A stretch of DNA of 47,472 nucleotides from Streptantibioticus rubrisoli (lineage in GTDB: Bacteria > Actinomycetota > Actinomycetes > Streptomycetales > Streptomycetaceae): NCBI RefSeq assembly GCF_024436055.1, contig NZ_JANFNH010000055.1, forward strand, positions 1 through 47,472, in the 5' to 3' direction. The position numbers were made by a program, and so were the translations under genes. The notes beneath the pieces were generated by a model. It was not told where the DNA came from, did not search any database, and was given only the letters and a program-made list of their open reading frames with translations. Shown in pieces: positions 24,041 to 32,654 of this stretch; the first letter of the stretch is position 1; each line of letters starts with the position of its first letter.

Positions 24041-26497
24041 ATGACCGACCGTGCCGTCCCGGAGACCTCCGGGACCCCCCACCGTGTACCGGACGGTGCG
24101 CGGTCGCCCGAAACCAGCTACCCGGCGGCCCGGCTGGCCCTGCTCAACGAGGAGGGCCAGCCGGGACCGTCCCGGCGTGCCACGCTCGCCGACCTCACCG
24201 ACCGGTGGCTCGCCGGTCTCTTCCCGAACCGCCCTACCGGTACGGCACTTGTCGCCGTCGGCGGCTACGGGCGCGGTGAACTCTCCCCGCGCAGCGACCT
24301 GGACCTGCTGCTGCTGCACGACGGCACGGCGGGCGCCGGTGAGGTCGCCGCGCTCGCCGACCGCCTGTGGTACCCGGTGTGGGACCTCGGCCTGTCCCTG
24401 GACCACTCGGTGCGCACCCCCGCCGAGGCCCGGAAGACCGCCGGGGACGACCTGAAGGTGCAACTCGGCCTGCTCGACGCCCGGCACATCGCGGGCGACC
24501 CGGAGCTCACCGCGAACCTGCGCACCGCCGTACTCGCCGACTGGCGCGCACAGGCCCCCAAACGCCTCCCCGAACTGCACGAGATGTGCCTGGAACGCGC
24601 CGAGCGGCAGGGCGAGTTGGCGCATCTGCTGGAGCCCGACCTGAAGGAGGCGCGCGGTGGACTGCGCGACGCCACCGTGCTGCGCGCCGTCGCCGCCTCC
24701 TGGCTGGCCGACGCACCCCGCGAGGGCCTGGCCGAGGCCCGCGCCCGACTGCTGGACACCCGCGACGCCCTGCACCTGGTCACCGGCCGGGCCACCGACC
24801 GGCTGAGCCTCCAGGAGCAGGACCAAGTCGCCGCCCATCTCGGGGTGTTGGACGCCGACACGCTGCTGCGGGGAGTGTACGAGGCGGCCCGCACGGTGGC
24901 CTACGCCAGCGATGTGACCTGGCGGTCGGTCGGCCGGGTGCTGCGGGCCCGGTCGGCGCGGCCCCGCAAGCGGTTCCTGGGGCGCGGGCACGCCGAGCCG
25001 GTGGGCGTGGAGCGGATGCCGCTGGCCGACGGGGTGGTGGAGCAGGAGGGCGAGGCCGTGCTGGCCCGTACCGCCCGGCCGGAGCGCGACCCGGTGCTGC
25101 CGCTGCGCGCGGCGGCGGCCGCCGCCCAGGCGGGCCTGCCGATCTCACTGCCCGCGGTACGGGCACTGGCCGCCGCCGCGCCCGCGCTACCGGTGCCGTG
25201 GCCCGCGGAGGCGCGGGAGCAACTGGTCACGTTGCTCGGCGCGGGGCAGGCCACGGTGCCGGTGTGGGAGGCGCTGGAGGCCGAGGGCCTGATCGCCAGG
25301 CTGCTGCCGGACTGGGAGCGGGTGCGCTGCCGCCCGCAGCGAAATCCCGTGCACCGCTGGACGGTTGACCGGCACCTGGTCGAAACCGCCGTCCAGGCGG
25401 CGACGTTGACCCGCCAGGTCAGCCGCCCCGACCTGCTGCTGATCGGCGCGCTGCTGCACGACATCGGCAAGGGCTGGCCGGGCGACCACAGCGTGGCGGG
25501 CGAGGTCATCGCCCGGGACGTGGCCGCCCGGATGGGCTTCGGCCGCGCCGACGCCGACACCCTGGCCCTGCTGGTACGGCACCATCTGCTGCTTATCGAG
25601 ACGGCGACCCGGCGCGACCTGGACGATCCGGCCACCGTCGAGTCGGTGGCCAAGACGGTCCGCTCGGTGGAATGCCTCGACCTGCTGCACGCGCTGACCC
25701 AGGCCGATGCGCTGGCCACCGGCCCCGCGGCGTGGAGCGCGTGGCGGGCGTCGCTCGTGGCGGACCTGGTGCGCCGGGTGACCGGGGTGCTGGCGGGCGA
25801 GGCGCCGTCTGGGCCGCCGGACCGGGAGCCGTCCGCCGAGGAGGAGCGGCTGGCGGTGGAGGCGGCGCGCACCGGAGGGCCGGTGCTGGCGCTGCGGGCC
25901 GAGTCCGAGCCGGTGGCGCAGGACGGTACCGAGCCGGTCGGTGTGGAACTGCTGCTGGCGGTGCCGGACCGGCCCGGGCTGCTGCCCGCGGCGGCCGGTG
26001 TACTGGCGCTGCACCGGCTGACGGTGCGCGCGGCGGACCTGCGCACCGCGGACCCGATCGGGGCGGGCCCGGTGACCCTGCTCAGCTGGCGGGTGGCCGC
26101 CGAGTTCGGCTCACTGCCCGAAGTGGCCCGGCTGCGGGCCGACTTCGCGCGGGCCTTCGACGGCTCGCTGGACATCGCCTCCCGGCTGGCGGAGCGCGAG
26201 GCCGCGTATCCGCGCCGCAGGGGCGTTCCGGCGCCGCCGCCGAGGGTGACGGTGGTCGGCGGCACCTCCGAGGTGGCCACCGTGATCGAGGTCCGGGCGC
26301 AGGACGTGCCGGGACTGCTGCACCGGATCGGCCGCGCCCTGGAGGACGCGGCCGGGGTGGCGGTGCGTTCGGCGCGGATCAGCACGCTGGGCGCCAACGC
26401 GGTGGACGCGTTCTACGTCGTCGGCCCGGACGGCGCCCCGCTCCCGGCCGAGCGGGCGGCCGAGGTGGCCCGGGAACTGGAGGCGGCGCTGGGGTAG
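24041..26497 (+). CDS. glnD: PII adenylyltransferase/deadenylylase GlnD
   Basis: An 818-residue enzyme that modifies GlnK at Tyr51 according to nitrogen status. An N-terminal nucleotidyltransferase domain carries GGYGRGELSPRSDLDLL near 74-90, with the paired Asp residues. The central HD phosphohydrolase motif LLHDIGKGWPGDHS is near 471-484. Two ACT domains follow at the C-terminus (VPDRPGLLPAAAGVLA; AQDVPGLLHRIGRALEDAA) and bind glutamine. The ATG at 24041 is preferred (SD TGGAGA); an in-frame ATG at 24011 would add ten residues. It is third in the amtB operon. Confidence 0.94.
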   Translation: MTDRAVPETSGTPHRVPDGARSPETSYPAARLALLNEEGQPGPSRRATLADLTDRWLAGLFPNRPTGTALVAVGGYGRGELSPRSDLDLLLLHDGTAGAGEVAALADRLWYPVWDLGLSLDHSVRTPAEARKTAGDDLKVQLGLLDARHIAGDPELTANLRTAVLADWRAQAPKRLPELHEMCLERAERQGELAHLLEPDLKEARGGLRDATVLRAVAASWLADAPREGLAEARARLLDTRDALHLVTGRATDRLSLQEQDQVAAHLGVLDADTLLRGVYEAARTVAYASDVTWRSVGRVLRARSARPRKRFLGRGHAEPVGVERMPLADGVVEQEGEAVLARTARPERDPVLPLRAAAAAAQAGLPISLPAVRALAAAAPALPVPWPAEAREQLVTLLGAGQATVPVWEALEAEGLIARLLPDWERVRCRPQRNPVHRWTVDRHLVETAVQAATLTRQVSRPDLLLIGALLHDIGKGWPGDHSVAGEVIARDVAARMGFGRADADTLALLVRHHLLLIETATRRDLDDPATVESVAKTVRSVECLDLLHALTQADALATGPAAWSAWRASLVADLVRRVTGVLAGEAPSGPPDREPSAEEERLAVEAARTGGPVLALRAESEPVAQDGTEPVGVELLLAVPDRPGLLPAAAGVLALHRLTVRAADLRTADPIGAGPVTLLSWRVAAEFGSLPEVARLRADFARAFDGSLDIASRLAEREAAYPRRRGVPAPPPRVTVVGGTSEVATVIEVRAQDVPGLLHRIGRALEDAAGVAVRSARISTLGANAVDAFYVVGPDGAPLPAERAAEVARELEAALG

Positions 26498-26648
26498 CTG
26501 CTCAGCGGCGGGAGAAGTCACCGGAGATCAGTGTCCTCGGCGTTGGGTAATCCGGCGGGGTGCCGTTTCGGCCGGGCAGGGGCCGATGTCGGTGGGTGTG
26601 TCTACGATGCATGTATTGCCTGGCCACTAGCGGTGGGGAGGACAGCAA

Positions 26649-27188
26649 ATGAGCGTTCAAGACGACCTGTGGCGCGCCGCTGAGCAGGCTGCGGGGGTGT
26701 TCGAGGGCTTCAAGGTGGAAGTCGTGGGGGGCCAGCTGATCATGTCGCCGCAGAGCAACGTCCAGAGCTGGACGATTGCAGACATCCAGGTCGTCGCCAG
26801 GGCTGCGGGCTTGAAGAAGTCGCGATTGGTCTCCGATGTGCTCGTCCGTTTTGGAGAGGAGCCACCGCGCGCTCCCGATGTTGCAATCCTGGAAGATGGC
26901 GCGACAGCGCCATACAAGCATGACGATCTGCTGGCCGCTATCGAGATCGTCTCCGCGAAAGATGACCAGCACGACTACACGACCAAGCTGCGGCAGTACG
27001 CCCGCTTCGAGGTACCGATCTACCTGATCGTCGACCCGTTCCGTGCCACCTGCACGCTGCTCACACGTCCGAGCGGCGAGGAGTACGCGACGCGCGAGCA
27101 GTTCAAGTACGGCGAGACCGTCACCCTGCGTCTCGCCGACGGCATCACCGTGAACATCCCCACGGACGAGTTCGAGCGCAGAGACTGA
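26649..27188 (+). CDS. Uma2-family (DUF820) putative restriction-like endonuclease
   Basis: A 179-residue protein of the Uma2/DUF820 family, which has a PD-(D/E)xK nuclease fold and is highly expanded in Streptomyces and cyanobacteria. Visible core: EVVGGQLIMSP (first acidic residue), RAPDVAIL (Asp), AIEIVSAKDD (ExxxxK region), then YARFEVPIYLIVDP. Biological role unknown. ATG 26649 with SD GGGGAGGA. The 5' half is less GC-rich than its neighbours, and the gene sits alone between glnD and ffh, which suggests insertion into an otherwise conserved order. Confidence 0.82.
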   Translation: MSVQDDLWRAAEQAAGVFEGFKVEVVGGQLIMSPQSNVQSWTIADIQVVARAAGLKKSRLVSDVLVRFGEEPPRAPDVAILEDGATAPYKHDDLLAAIEIVSAKDDQHDYTTKLRQYARFEVPIYLIVDPFRATCTLLTRPSGEEYATREQFKYGETVTLRLADGITVNIPTDEFERRD

Positions 27189-27335
27189 GCGGAATCCGCC
27201 CTCTGTCCACCGCGGGCTGGACCGCGGTGGAGACCGTACCTGGACGGTCCGGATACCCTGGAGGGCGATGTCCGCCCACCGCCAGCCGGAGGGCGGCCGA
27301 CAGCCGCCGACAGCCGACAGAGGATCCGCGACGCC

Positions 27336-28883
27336 GTGTTCGACACTCTCTCCGATCGCCTCGCAGCGACCTTCAAGAACCTCCGGGGCAAGGGCCGCCT
27401 GTCCGAGGCGGACATCGACGCCACCGCGCGCGAGATCCGCATCGCGCTGCTGGAGGCGGACGTCGCGCTCCCCGCGGTCCGCGCGTTCATCAAGCAGATC
27501 AAGGAGCGGGCGCTCGGCGCCGAGGTCTCGCAGGCGCTCAACCCCGCCCAGCAGGTCATCAAGATCGTCAACGAGGAGCTGATCGGCATCCTCGGCGGCG
27601 AGACCCGCCGCCTGCGGTTCGCCAAGACCCCGCCCACCGTGATCATGCTGGCCGGTCTGCAGGGTGCCGGTAAGACCACGCTCGCCGGAAAGCTCGGCCG
27701 CTGGCTGGCGGGCCAGGGGCACACCCCGCTGCTGGTCGCCTGTGACCTGCAGCGCCCGAACGCGGTCAACCAGCTCGCGGTGGTCGCCGAGCGCGCGGGC
27801 GTCGCGGTCTACGCGCCCGAGCCGGGCAACGGCGTCGGCGACCCGGTGAAGGTCGCCAAGGACTCCATCGAGCACGCCCGTACCAAGCAGTACGACGTGG
27901 TCATCGTGGACACCGCGGGCCGCCTGGGTATCGACCAGGAGATGATGCAGCAGGCCGCGGACATCCGCGACGCGGTCAGCCCGGACGAGATCCTGTTCGT
28001 CCTCGACGCCATGATCGGCCAGGACGCGGTCAACACCGCCCAGGCCTTCCTCGACGGCGTCGGCTTCGACGGCGTGGTGCTCTCCAAGCTCGACGGTGAC
28101 GCGCGCGGTGGCGCCGCGCTGTCGGTGGCGCACGTCACCGGCAAGCAGATCATGTTCGCCTCCAACGGCGAGAAGCTGGACGACTTCGACGCGTTCCACC
28201 CGGACCGCATGGCGTCCCGCATCCTGGGCATGGGCGATGTGCTCAGCCTGATCGAGAAGGCCGAGCAGACCTTCAGCCAGGCCGAGGCCGAGAAGATGGC
28301 GGCCAAGCTGGCGAAGGGCCCGAAGGAGTTCACCCTCGACGACTTCCTGCAGCAGATGGAGCAGGTCCGCAAGATGGGCTCGATCTCCAAGCTGCTCGGC
28401 ATGCTGCCGGGGATGAACCAGATCAAGGACCAGATCAACAACCTCGACGAGCGGGACGTGGACCGCACCGCCGCGATCATCAAGTCGATGACCCCGGCCG
28501 AGCGCACCGACCCGACGATCATCAACGGCTCGCGCCGGGCCCGTATCGCCCGGGGTTCCGGCGTCGAGGTGGGCGCGGTCAAGAACCTGGTGGAGCGGTT
28601 CTTCGACGCCCGCAAGATGATGTCCCGCATGGCACAGGGCGGCGGCATGCCGGGAATGCCCGGGATGCCGGGCATGCCGGGGCTGGGCGGTGGCGCCCGT
28701 GGCAAGAAGAAGGCCAAGCCCGCCAAGGGCAAGCAGCGCAGCGGCAACCCGATGAAGCGCAAGGCCGAGGAGGCGGCGGCCGCCGCCCGCCGCGAAGCGC
28801 AGGGGGACAACCCCTTCGGCCTCCCGGCCGGAGGCGACGGCAAGTTCGAACTGCCCGACGAGTTCAAGAAGTTCATGGGCTGA
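27336..28883 (+). CDS. ffh: Signal recognition particle protein Ffh (SRP54)
   Basis: A 515-residue SRP GTPase that binds 4.5S RNA and signal peptides emerging from the ribosome. N domain (to about 95), G domain with GLQGAGKTTLAGKLG near 107, CDLQRPNAVNQL, DTAGRLGID near 192 and SKLDGDARGGAA. The M domain (about 300-430) carries the RNA-binding SRRARIARGSGVEV. A Met-Pro-Gly repeat tract (MPGMPGMPGMPG) and a Lys-rich tail follow. Start is GTG 27336. It works with FtsY at 18 kb. Somewhat longer than the E. coli protein, as usual for actinobacteria. Confidence 0.96.
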   Translation: MFDTLSDRLAATFKNLRGKGRLSEADIDATAREIRIALLEADVALPAVRAFIKQIKERALGAEVSQALNPAQQVIKIVNEELIGILGGETRRLRFAKTPPTVIMLAGLQGAGKTTLAGKLGRWLAGQGHTPLLVACDLQRPNAVNQLAVVAERAGVAVYAPEPGNGVGDPVKVAKDSIEHARTKQYDVVIVDTAGRLGIDQEMMQQAADIRDAVSPDEILFVLDAMIGQDAVNTAQAFLDGVGFDGVVLSKLDGDARGGAALSVAHVTGKQIMFASNGEKLDDFDAFHPDRMASRILGMGDVLSLIEKAEQTFSQAEAEKMAAKLAKGPKEFTLDDFLQQMEQVRKMGSISKLLGMLPGMNQIKDQINNLDERDVDRTAAIIKSMTPAERTDPTIINGSRRARIARGSGVEVGAVKNLVERFFDARKMMSRMAQGGGMPGMPGMPGMPGLGGGARGKKKAKPAKGKQRSGNPMKRKAEEAAAAARREAQGDNPFGLPAGGDGKFELPDEFKKFMG

Positions 28884-28905
28884 CCGAGGACCGCGACCAG
28901 CCACC

Positions 28906-29421
28906 ATGCGCGTTCACATCAGACCGCCACGGCCGTCGGACGCGACCGCCTACGCCGAGGCCGTCGTGCGGTCCGCCGAGCACATCGGCCCCTGGAACCC
29001 CGTCGACCCGAACGGGTTCGCCGAACTGCTGCGCAACCAGGGGCCGACGCTGCGTACCTTCCTGGTCATCAACGACGAGGACGGCGGCATCGTCGGCAAG
29101 TGCAACGTCGCCAACATCGTGCGCGGCCGGTTCCGCAACGGCGCCCTCGGCTACGACTCCTACCTGCCGTACGCGGGCACCGGGCGGATGACCGAAGGCA
29201 TGCGGCAGGTGGTCGACCACTGCTTCCACGAACTGCCCGACGGGCTGGGGCTGCACCGGCTGGAGATCAACATCCAGCCGGACAACGTCCGTTCCATCGC
29301 GTTGGCCAAGCGGCTCGGCTTCCGGCACGAGGGCTTCTCCCCGCGCATGCTCTACATCAACGACGCCTGGCGGGACCACGAGCGGTTCGCGCTCACCGCC
29401 GAGGAGTGGCCCGGCCTGTGA
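28906..29421 (+). CDS. GNAT-family N-acetyltransferase (RimJ/RimL-like)
   Basis: A 171-residue acetyltransferase resembling RimJ/RimL and streptothricin-type GNATs. N-terminal RPPRPSDATAYAEAVVRS; acetyl-CoA loop YLPYAGTGRMTEGMRQVVDH; then LHRLEINIQPDNVRSIALAK and LGFRHEGFSPRMLYINDAWR, the conserved C-terminal half. It could acetylate protein N-termini or a small molecule. It starts 22 nt after the ffh stop and may be co-transcribed with it. Confidence 0.88.
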   Translation: MRVHIRPPRPSDATAYAEAVVRSAEHIGPWNPVDPNGFAELLRNQGPTLRTFLVINDEDGGIVGKCNVANIVRGRFRNGALGYDSYLPYAGTGRMTEGMRQVVDHCFHELPDGLGLHRLEINIQPDNVRSIALAKRLGFRHEGFSPRMLYINDAWRDHERFALTAEEWPGL

Positions 29422-29479
29422 GCCGTCGCGGACGCGAGGGTTCCGTGTGGGGGTCCGGCCGCCTGTCGGTGGCTGTCCG

Positions 29480-29485
29480 TATGGT
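29480..29485 (+). promoter_or_regulatory. Candidate leaderless promoter of ftsH
   Basis: A -10-like TATGGT is followed by 6 nt and then the ATG at 29492, the spacing expected if transcription starts at the start codon. There is no SD before the ATG. The -35 region is weak. Confidence 0.5.
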
Positions 29486-29491
29486 CGAGCC

Positions 29492-31417
29492 ATGACCAAC
29501 TCCGTACCGCCCCGACAGAGCCCGGAGCAGCCGTGGCGGTCGGAGGGCGCGCCACCGCCGTCCCCGCCGCAGCGGCCACGCCGCCGGCTGGGCGGCTGGG
29601 GCGGCATGATCCTCACCGCTGTGGCCGTCTTCCTGATCACCGACGCGCTGCTGTCGTTCTTCGGCGGCCCGACGAGCCAGTCGATCTCGTACACCGAGTT
29701 CAGCAGGCAACTGGGCGCGGGCAACATCACCAAGATCTACGCCAAGGGCGACGCGATCCAAGGTGAGCTCAAGACCAGCGCGCCGGTCCCGTCCGGCAAG
29801 GGCACGTACAAGAACTTCGACACCCAGCGCCCGTCCTTCGCCGACGACAAACTGTGGGCGCAGCTGACCCGGCACCACGTCACCGTCACCGCGGAACCGG
29901 TGGTCCAGCAGCGCAGCTTCCTGGCCAACCTGCTGATCTCGCTGGCGCCGATGCTGGTGCTCGTCGCGCTGTGGATGATCATCGCGCGGCGGATGAGCGG
30001 CGCGCTCAGCGGCGGACTCGGCGGGTTCGGCCGCAAGACGCCCAAGCCCGTCACACCCGAGGAGGGCAGGCGCACCACCTTCGACGACGTCGCCGGGATC
30101 GACGAGGTCGAGGCGGAGCTGAGCGAGGTGGTCGACTTCCTCAAACGACCCGACGCCTACCGCAGACTGGGCGCCCGGATGCCGCGCGGCGTCCTGCTCG
30201 CCGGACCGCCCGGCACCGGCAAGACGCTGCTGGCGCGCGCCGTGGCGGGGGAGGCCGATGTGCCGTTCTTCTCCGCCTCGGCCTCCGAGTTCATCGAGAT
30301 GATCGTCGGCGTCGGCGCCAGCCGGGTGCGCGAACTGTTCAACGAGGCCCGCAAGGTCGCCCCCGCGATCATCTTCATCGACGAGATCGACACCATCGGC
30401 CGGGCCCGCGGCAGCGGCAGCGGCATGGGCGGGCACGACGAGCGCGAGCAGACGCTCAACCAGATCCTCACCGAGATGGACGGGTTCTCCGGCTCCGAGG
30501 GCGTCGTCGTGCTCGCCGCCACCAACCGCGCCGACGTCCTGGACCCCGCGCTGCTACGGCCCGGCCGCTTCGACCGCACCGTGCAGGTCAGCCCACCGGA
30601 CCGGGCCGGACGGGAGGCGATCTTGCGCATCCACACCCGTGACGTACCGCTGCACGAACAGGTCGACCTCGCCCAGGTCGCCCGCACCACCCCGGGAATG
30701 ACCGGCGCGGAGCTGGCCAACCTCGCCAACGAGGCGGCACTGCTCGCCGTCAAGCGCAACCTGGACGTGGTCGGGCAACCGGAGCTGTCCGACGCGTTGG
30801 AGAAGGTCCAACTCGGCGCGGAGCGGCCCCTGGTGATGCCCTACGAGGAACGGCGGCGCACCGCCTACCACGAGAGCGGCCACGCGCTGCTGGGCATGCT
30901 GCAACCGGGCGCGGACCCGGTCCGCAAGATCACCATCGTGCCGCGCGGCCGGGCGCTCGGCGTGACCCTGTCCACCCCCGACGCCGACCGCTACGCCTAC
31001 ACCGAGGAGTACCTGCGCGGCCGGATCATCGGCGCCCTCGGCGGCATGGCCGCCGAGCAGACCGTCTTCGGCGTCATCACCACCGGCGCCGAGAGCGACC
31101 TGGAGCAGGTCACCACCATCGTGCGCGGCATGGTCGCCCGCTGGGGCATGAGCGAACGCATCGGCCGCCTCACCGCGCTGCCGCAGGACGCCCAGCAGGC
31201 CTACGGGCTGGCCGCCGCGCCCGCCACCCTCGACGCGGTGGACGCGGAGATGCGGCGGATCGTCGACGAGTGCTACGAGCAGGCGTGCCGCCTGCTGACC
31301 GAGCACCGGCCCCAACTCGACGCGCTCGCCGAGGCGTTGCTGGAACGCGAGACGCTGGAGGAGGACGAGGCGTACCGCACGGCGGGGATCCCGCGGGCGG
31401 AGCGGGCCGAGGGGTGA
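29492..31417 (+). CDS. ftsH: FtsH-type ATP-dependent zinc metalloprotease
   Basis: A 641-residue membrane AAA+ protease. A Pro/Arg-rich N-terminus is followed by two membrane segments (about 36-56 and 150-168), with an extracytoplasmic domain between. The AAA module has GPPGTGKT near 238, [10 protein letters not shown], and [20 protein letters not shown]. The protease domain has HESGH near 460 and the distal zinc-ligand region [12 protein letters not shown]. It looks like the second FtsH of Streptomyces (ftsH2), adjacent to ffh in S. coelicolor as I recall; the main ftsH lies elsewhere. Start ATG 29492 with no SD (see promoter). Confidence 0.92.
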   Translation: MTNSVPPRQSPEQPWRSEGAPPPSPPQRPRRRLGGWGGMILTAVAVFLITDALLSFFGGPTSQSISYTEFSRQLGAGNITKIYAKGDAIQGELKTSAPVPSGKGTYKNFDTQRPSFADDKLWAQLTRHHVTVTAEPVVQQRSFLANLLISLAPMLVLVALWMIIARRMSGALSGGLGGFGRKTPKPVTPEEGRRTTFDDVAGIDEVEAELSEVVDFLKRPDAYRRLGARMPRGVLLAGPPGTGKTLLARAVAGEADVPFFSASASEFIEMIVGVGASRVRELFNEARKVAPAIIFIDEIDTIGRARGSGSGMGGHDEREQTLNQILTEMDGFSGSEGVVVLAATNRADVLDPALLRPGRFDRTVQVSPPDRAGREAILRIHTRDVPLHEQVDLAQVARTTPGMTGAELANLANEAALLAVKRNLDVVGQPELSDALEKVQLGAERPLVMPYEERRRTAYHESGHALLGMLQPGADPVRKITIVPRGRALGVTLSTPDADRYAYTEEYLRGRIIGALGGMAAEQTVFGVITTGAESDLEQVTTIVRGMVARWGMSERIGRLTALPQDAQQAYGLAAAPATLDAVDAEMRRIVDECYEQACRLLTEHRPQLDALAEALLERETLEEDEAYRTAGIPRAERAEG

Positions 31418-31481
31418 CCTCCGGCTCGCTTCGGGTGGCTTCATCCCAGCGGGTGGCGTTCGCGGGTCGCTGATGGTTCGG

Positions 31482-31502
31482 CAGCGCCGGGCTCCGGCGC
31501 TG
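31482..31502. terminator. Stem-loop between ftsH and the methyltransferase gene
   Basis: CAGCGCCGG (31482-31490), GCT, CCGGCGCTG (31494-31502): a perfect 9-bp stem with a 3-nt loop between convergent genes. Probable bidirectional terminator. Confidence 0.7.
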
Positions 31503-31554
31503 TGGTGGCTCGCCGTCGCGGCGGAGAGCGGAACCAGCGCGGCGCCGTGACGGC
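31503..31554. repeat. Second copy of the hairpin repeat found at 83-131
   Basis: Bases 31503-31525 match 83-105 at about 21 of 23 positions. The right arm is degenerate: 31512-31522 pairs with 31544-31554 at 10 of 11 positions. It also lies in a gap between genes and adds a second stem to the terminator region. Confidence 0.7.
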
Positions 31555-31571
31555 CATCGCGCCTCGTGACC

Positions 31572-32405
31572 TCACGTCCGGGCCAGGACGTACCGGAAGA
31601 CGTTCTCCATCCGCACCGTGCCGTCGGGGCGGCGGTAGGGATGGAGGGCCTCGGTCAGCTCCTTGTCCACCTGGGTGCGGTCGGTGGCCTCGAGGGCCGC
31701 GTCGAACAGGCCCGTCGACACCAGACCGCGCACCGCGCTGTCCATGTCCGGGTAGCCGAAGGGGCACGCCACCCGCCCCGAACCGTCCAGCCGCAGCCCC
31801 GCCGCGCGCGCGGTCTCCTCCAGGCCGTCGCGTACGCTCACCCGCACCGGCTCCGCCAGTCCGGCCAGCCGTTCCGCGACCCGCAGCACCCGCCCCGTCG
31901 CACACCGCTCGGGCGGGCCCCAACCGGCCAGCACCACAGCCGCCCCCCGCTGCGCCAGGTCGGCCGCCGCCCGAAGCGCGGGCACCAGCCACTCGCCGGG
32001 CAGCGTCGGATCGAACGCCGTCACCACCGTGAACGCCGCCCCGTCGCGCACCGCCGCGCCCTCAGGGCCGCCCAGCACCAGCCGCGCCCGCCCGCAGGCG
32101 GACCGCCGCGCACCCCACTGCGGTGCGGGCAGCAGCCGCTCGCGGGCCAGCGCCAGCCGCCGCCCGTCCCGGTCCACCCCGGTCACCACCGCACCGCGGG
32201 CCGCCGCCATCAGCAGCGCGAGCCCCGCACCACAGCCGATCCCCAGCAGCCGGGTGACCGGCCCCACCTCCAGCCGCTCGTACACGGCCTCGTACAGCGG
32301 CACCAGCATCCGCTCCTGGATCTCCGCCCAGTCACGCGCGCCGCCATCGGAACGCTCCGGCCGTGCGCTCAGCCCGGGCGCGGAGGAAACGAGCATGGGT
32401 GTCAT
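31572..32405 (-). CDS. Class I SAM-dependent methyltransferase
   Basis: A 277-residue protein with a Rossmann methyltransferase core: VTRLLGIGCGAGLALLMAAA (SAM motif I, about 50-69), VTGVDRDGRRLALARERL (motif II acidic residue), and RGAAVVLAGWGPPER (motif III region). The C-terminus has a conserved FGYPDMDSAVRGLVSTGLF and the ending VFRYVLART. I recall related unassigned methyltransferases in this neighbourhood in other Streptomyces; the substrate is unknown. Two starts are possible (ATG 32405 or 32396), neither with a good SD. Divergent from proS, convergent with ftsH. Confidence 0.82.
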   Translation of the reverse strand: MTPMLVSSAPGLSARPERSDGGARDWAEIQERMLVPLYEAVYERLEVGPVTRLLGIGCGAGLALLMAAARGAVVTGVDRDGRRLALARERLLPAPQWGARRSACGRARLVLGGPEGAAVRDGAAFTVVTAFDPTLPGEWLVPALRAAADLAQRGAAVVLAGWGPPERCATGRVLRVAERLAGLAEPVRVSVRDGLEETARAAGLRLDGSGRVACPFGYPDMDSAVRGLVSTGLFDAALEATDRTQVDKELTEALHPYRRPDGTVRMENVFRYVLART

Positions 32406-32616
32406 CCAGCGGCCTCATTCCAGCGAGTCGTCGTCGAGTGCCCCCGTCTGCGCCTCACGTCGTGCGCGAGACCCCCCGCAAGCCCAGGGAACTCCGCTTC
32501 CCGTCCGTAGTCCAGAGGCTACGCAGGAGCGTTTGAACGCGCCCTCCGTGCGCCCCCCTTCGCCGTACCCGGACGCCCGCGCGCGGCGCCGGGCGCGGGC
32601 CGGGAGGCCCGGCCGA

Positions 32617-32647
32617 TTCACGCTCGGACGCGCCCTGCCCGTACGAT
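32617..32647 (+). promoter_or_regulatory. Candidate leaderless promoter of proS
   Basis: TTCACG (32617-32622) and TACGAT (32642-32647) are 19 bp apart, and TACGAT is followed by 7 nt and then the ATG of proS. The gene has no SD. No T-box or leader hairpin is visible upstream. Confidence 0.55.
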
Positions 32648-32654
32648 CTGCGCC

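Noticed and set aside
26502-28907. Minus-strand open frame of 801 codons opposite ffh and the Uma2 gene
   Set aside because: Spans two well-supported plus-strand genes in the antisense frame; no domain is recognisable.
32406-32654. T-box riboswitch upstream of proS
   Set aside because: No specifier hairpin or T-box consensus seen, and the promoter appears to leave no leader.
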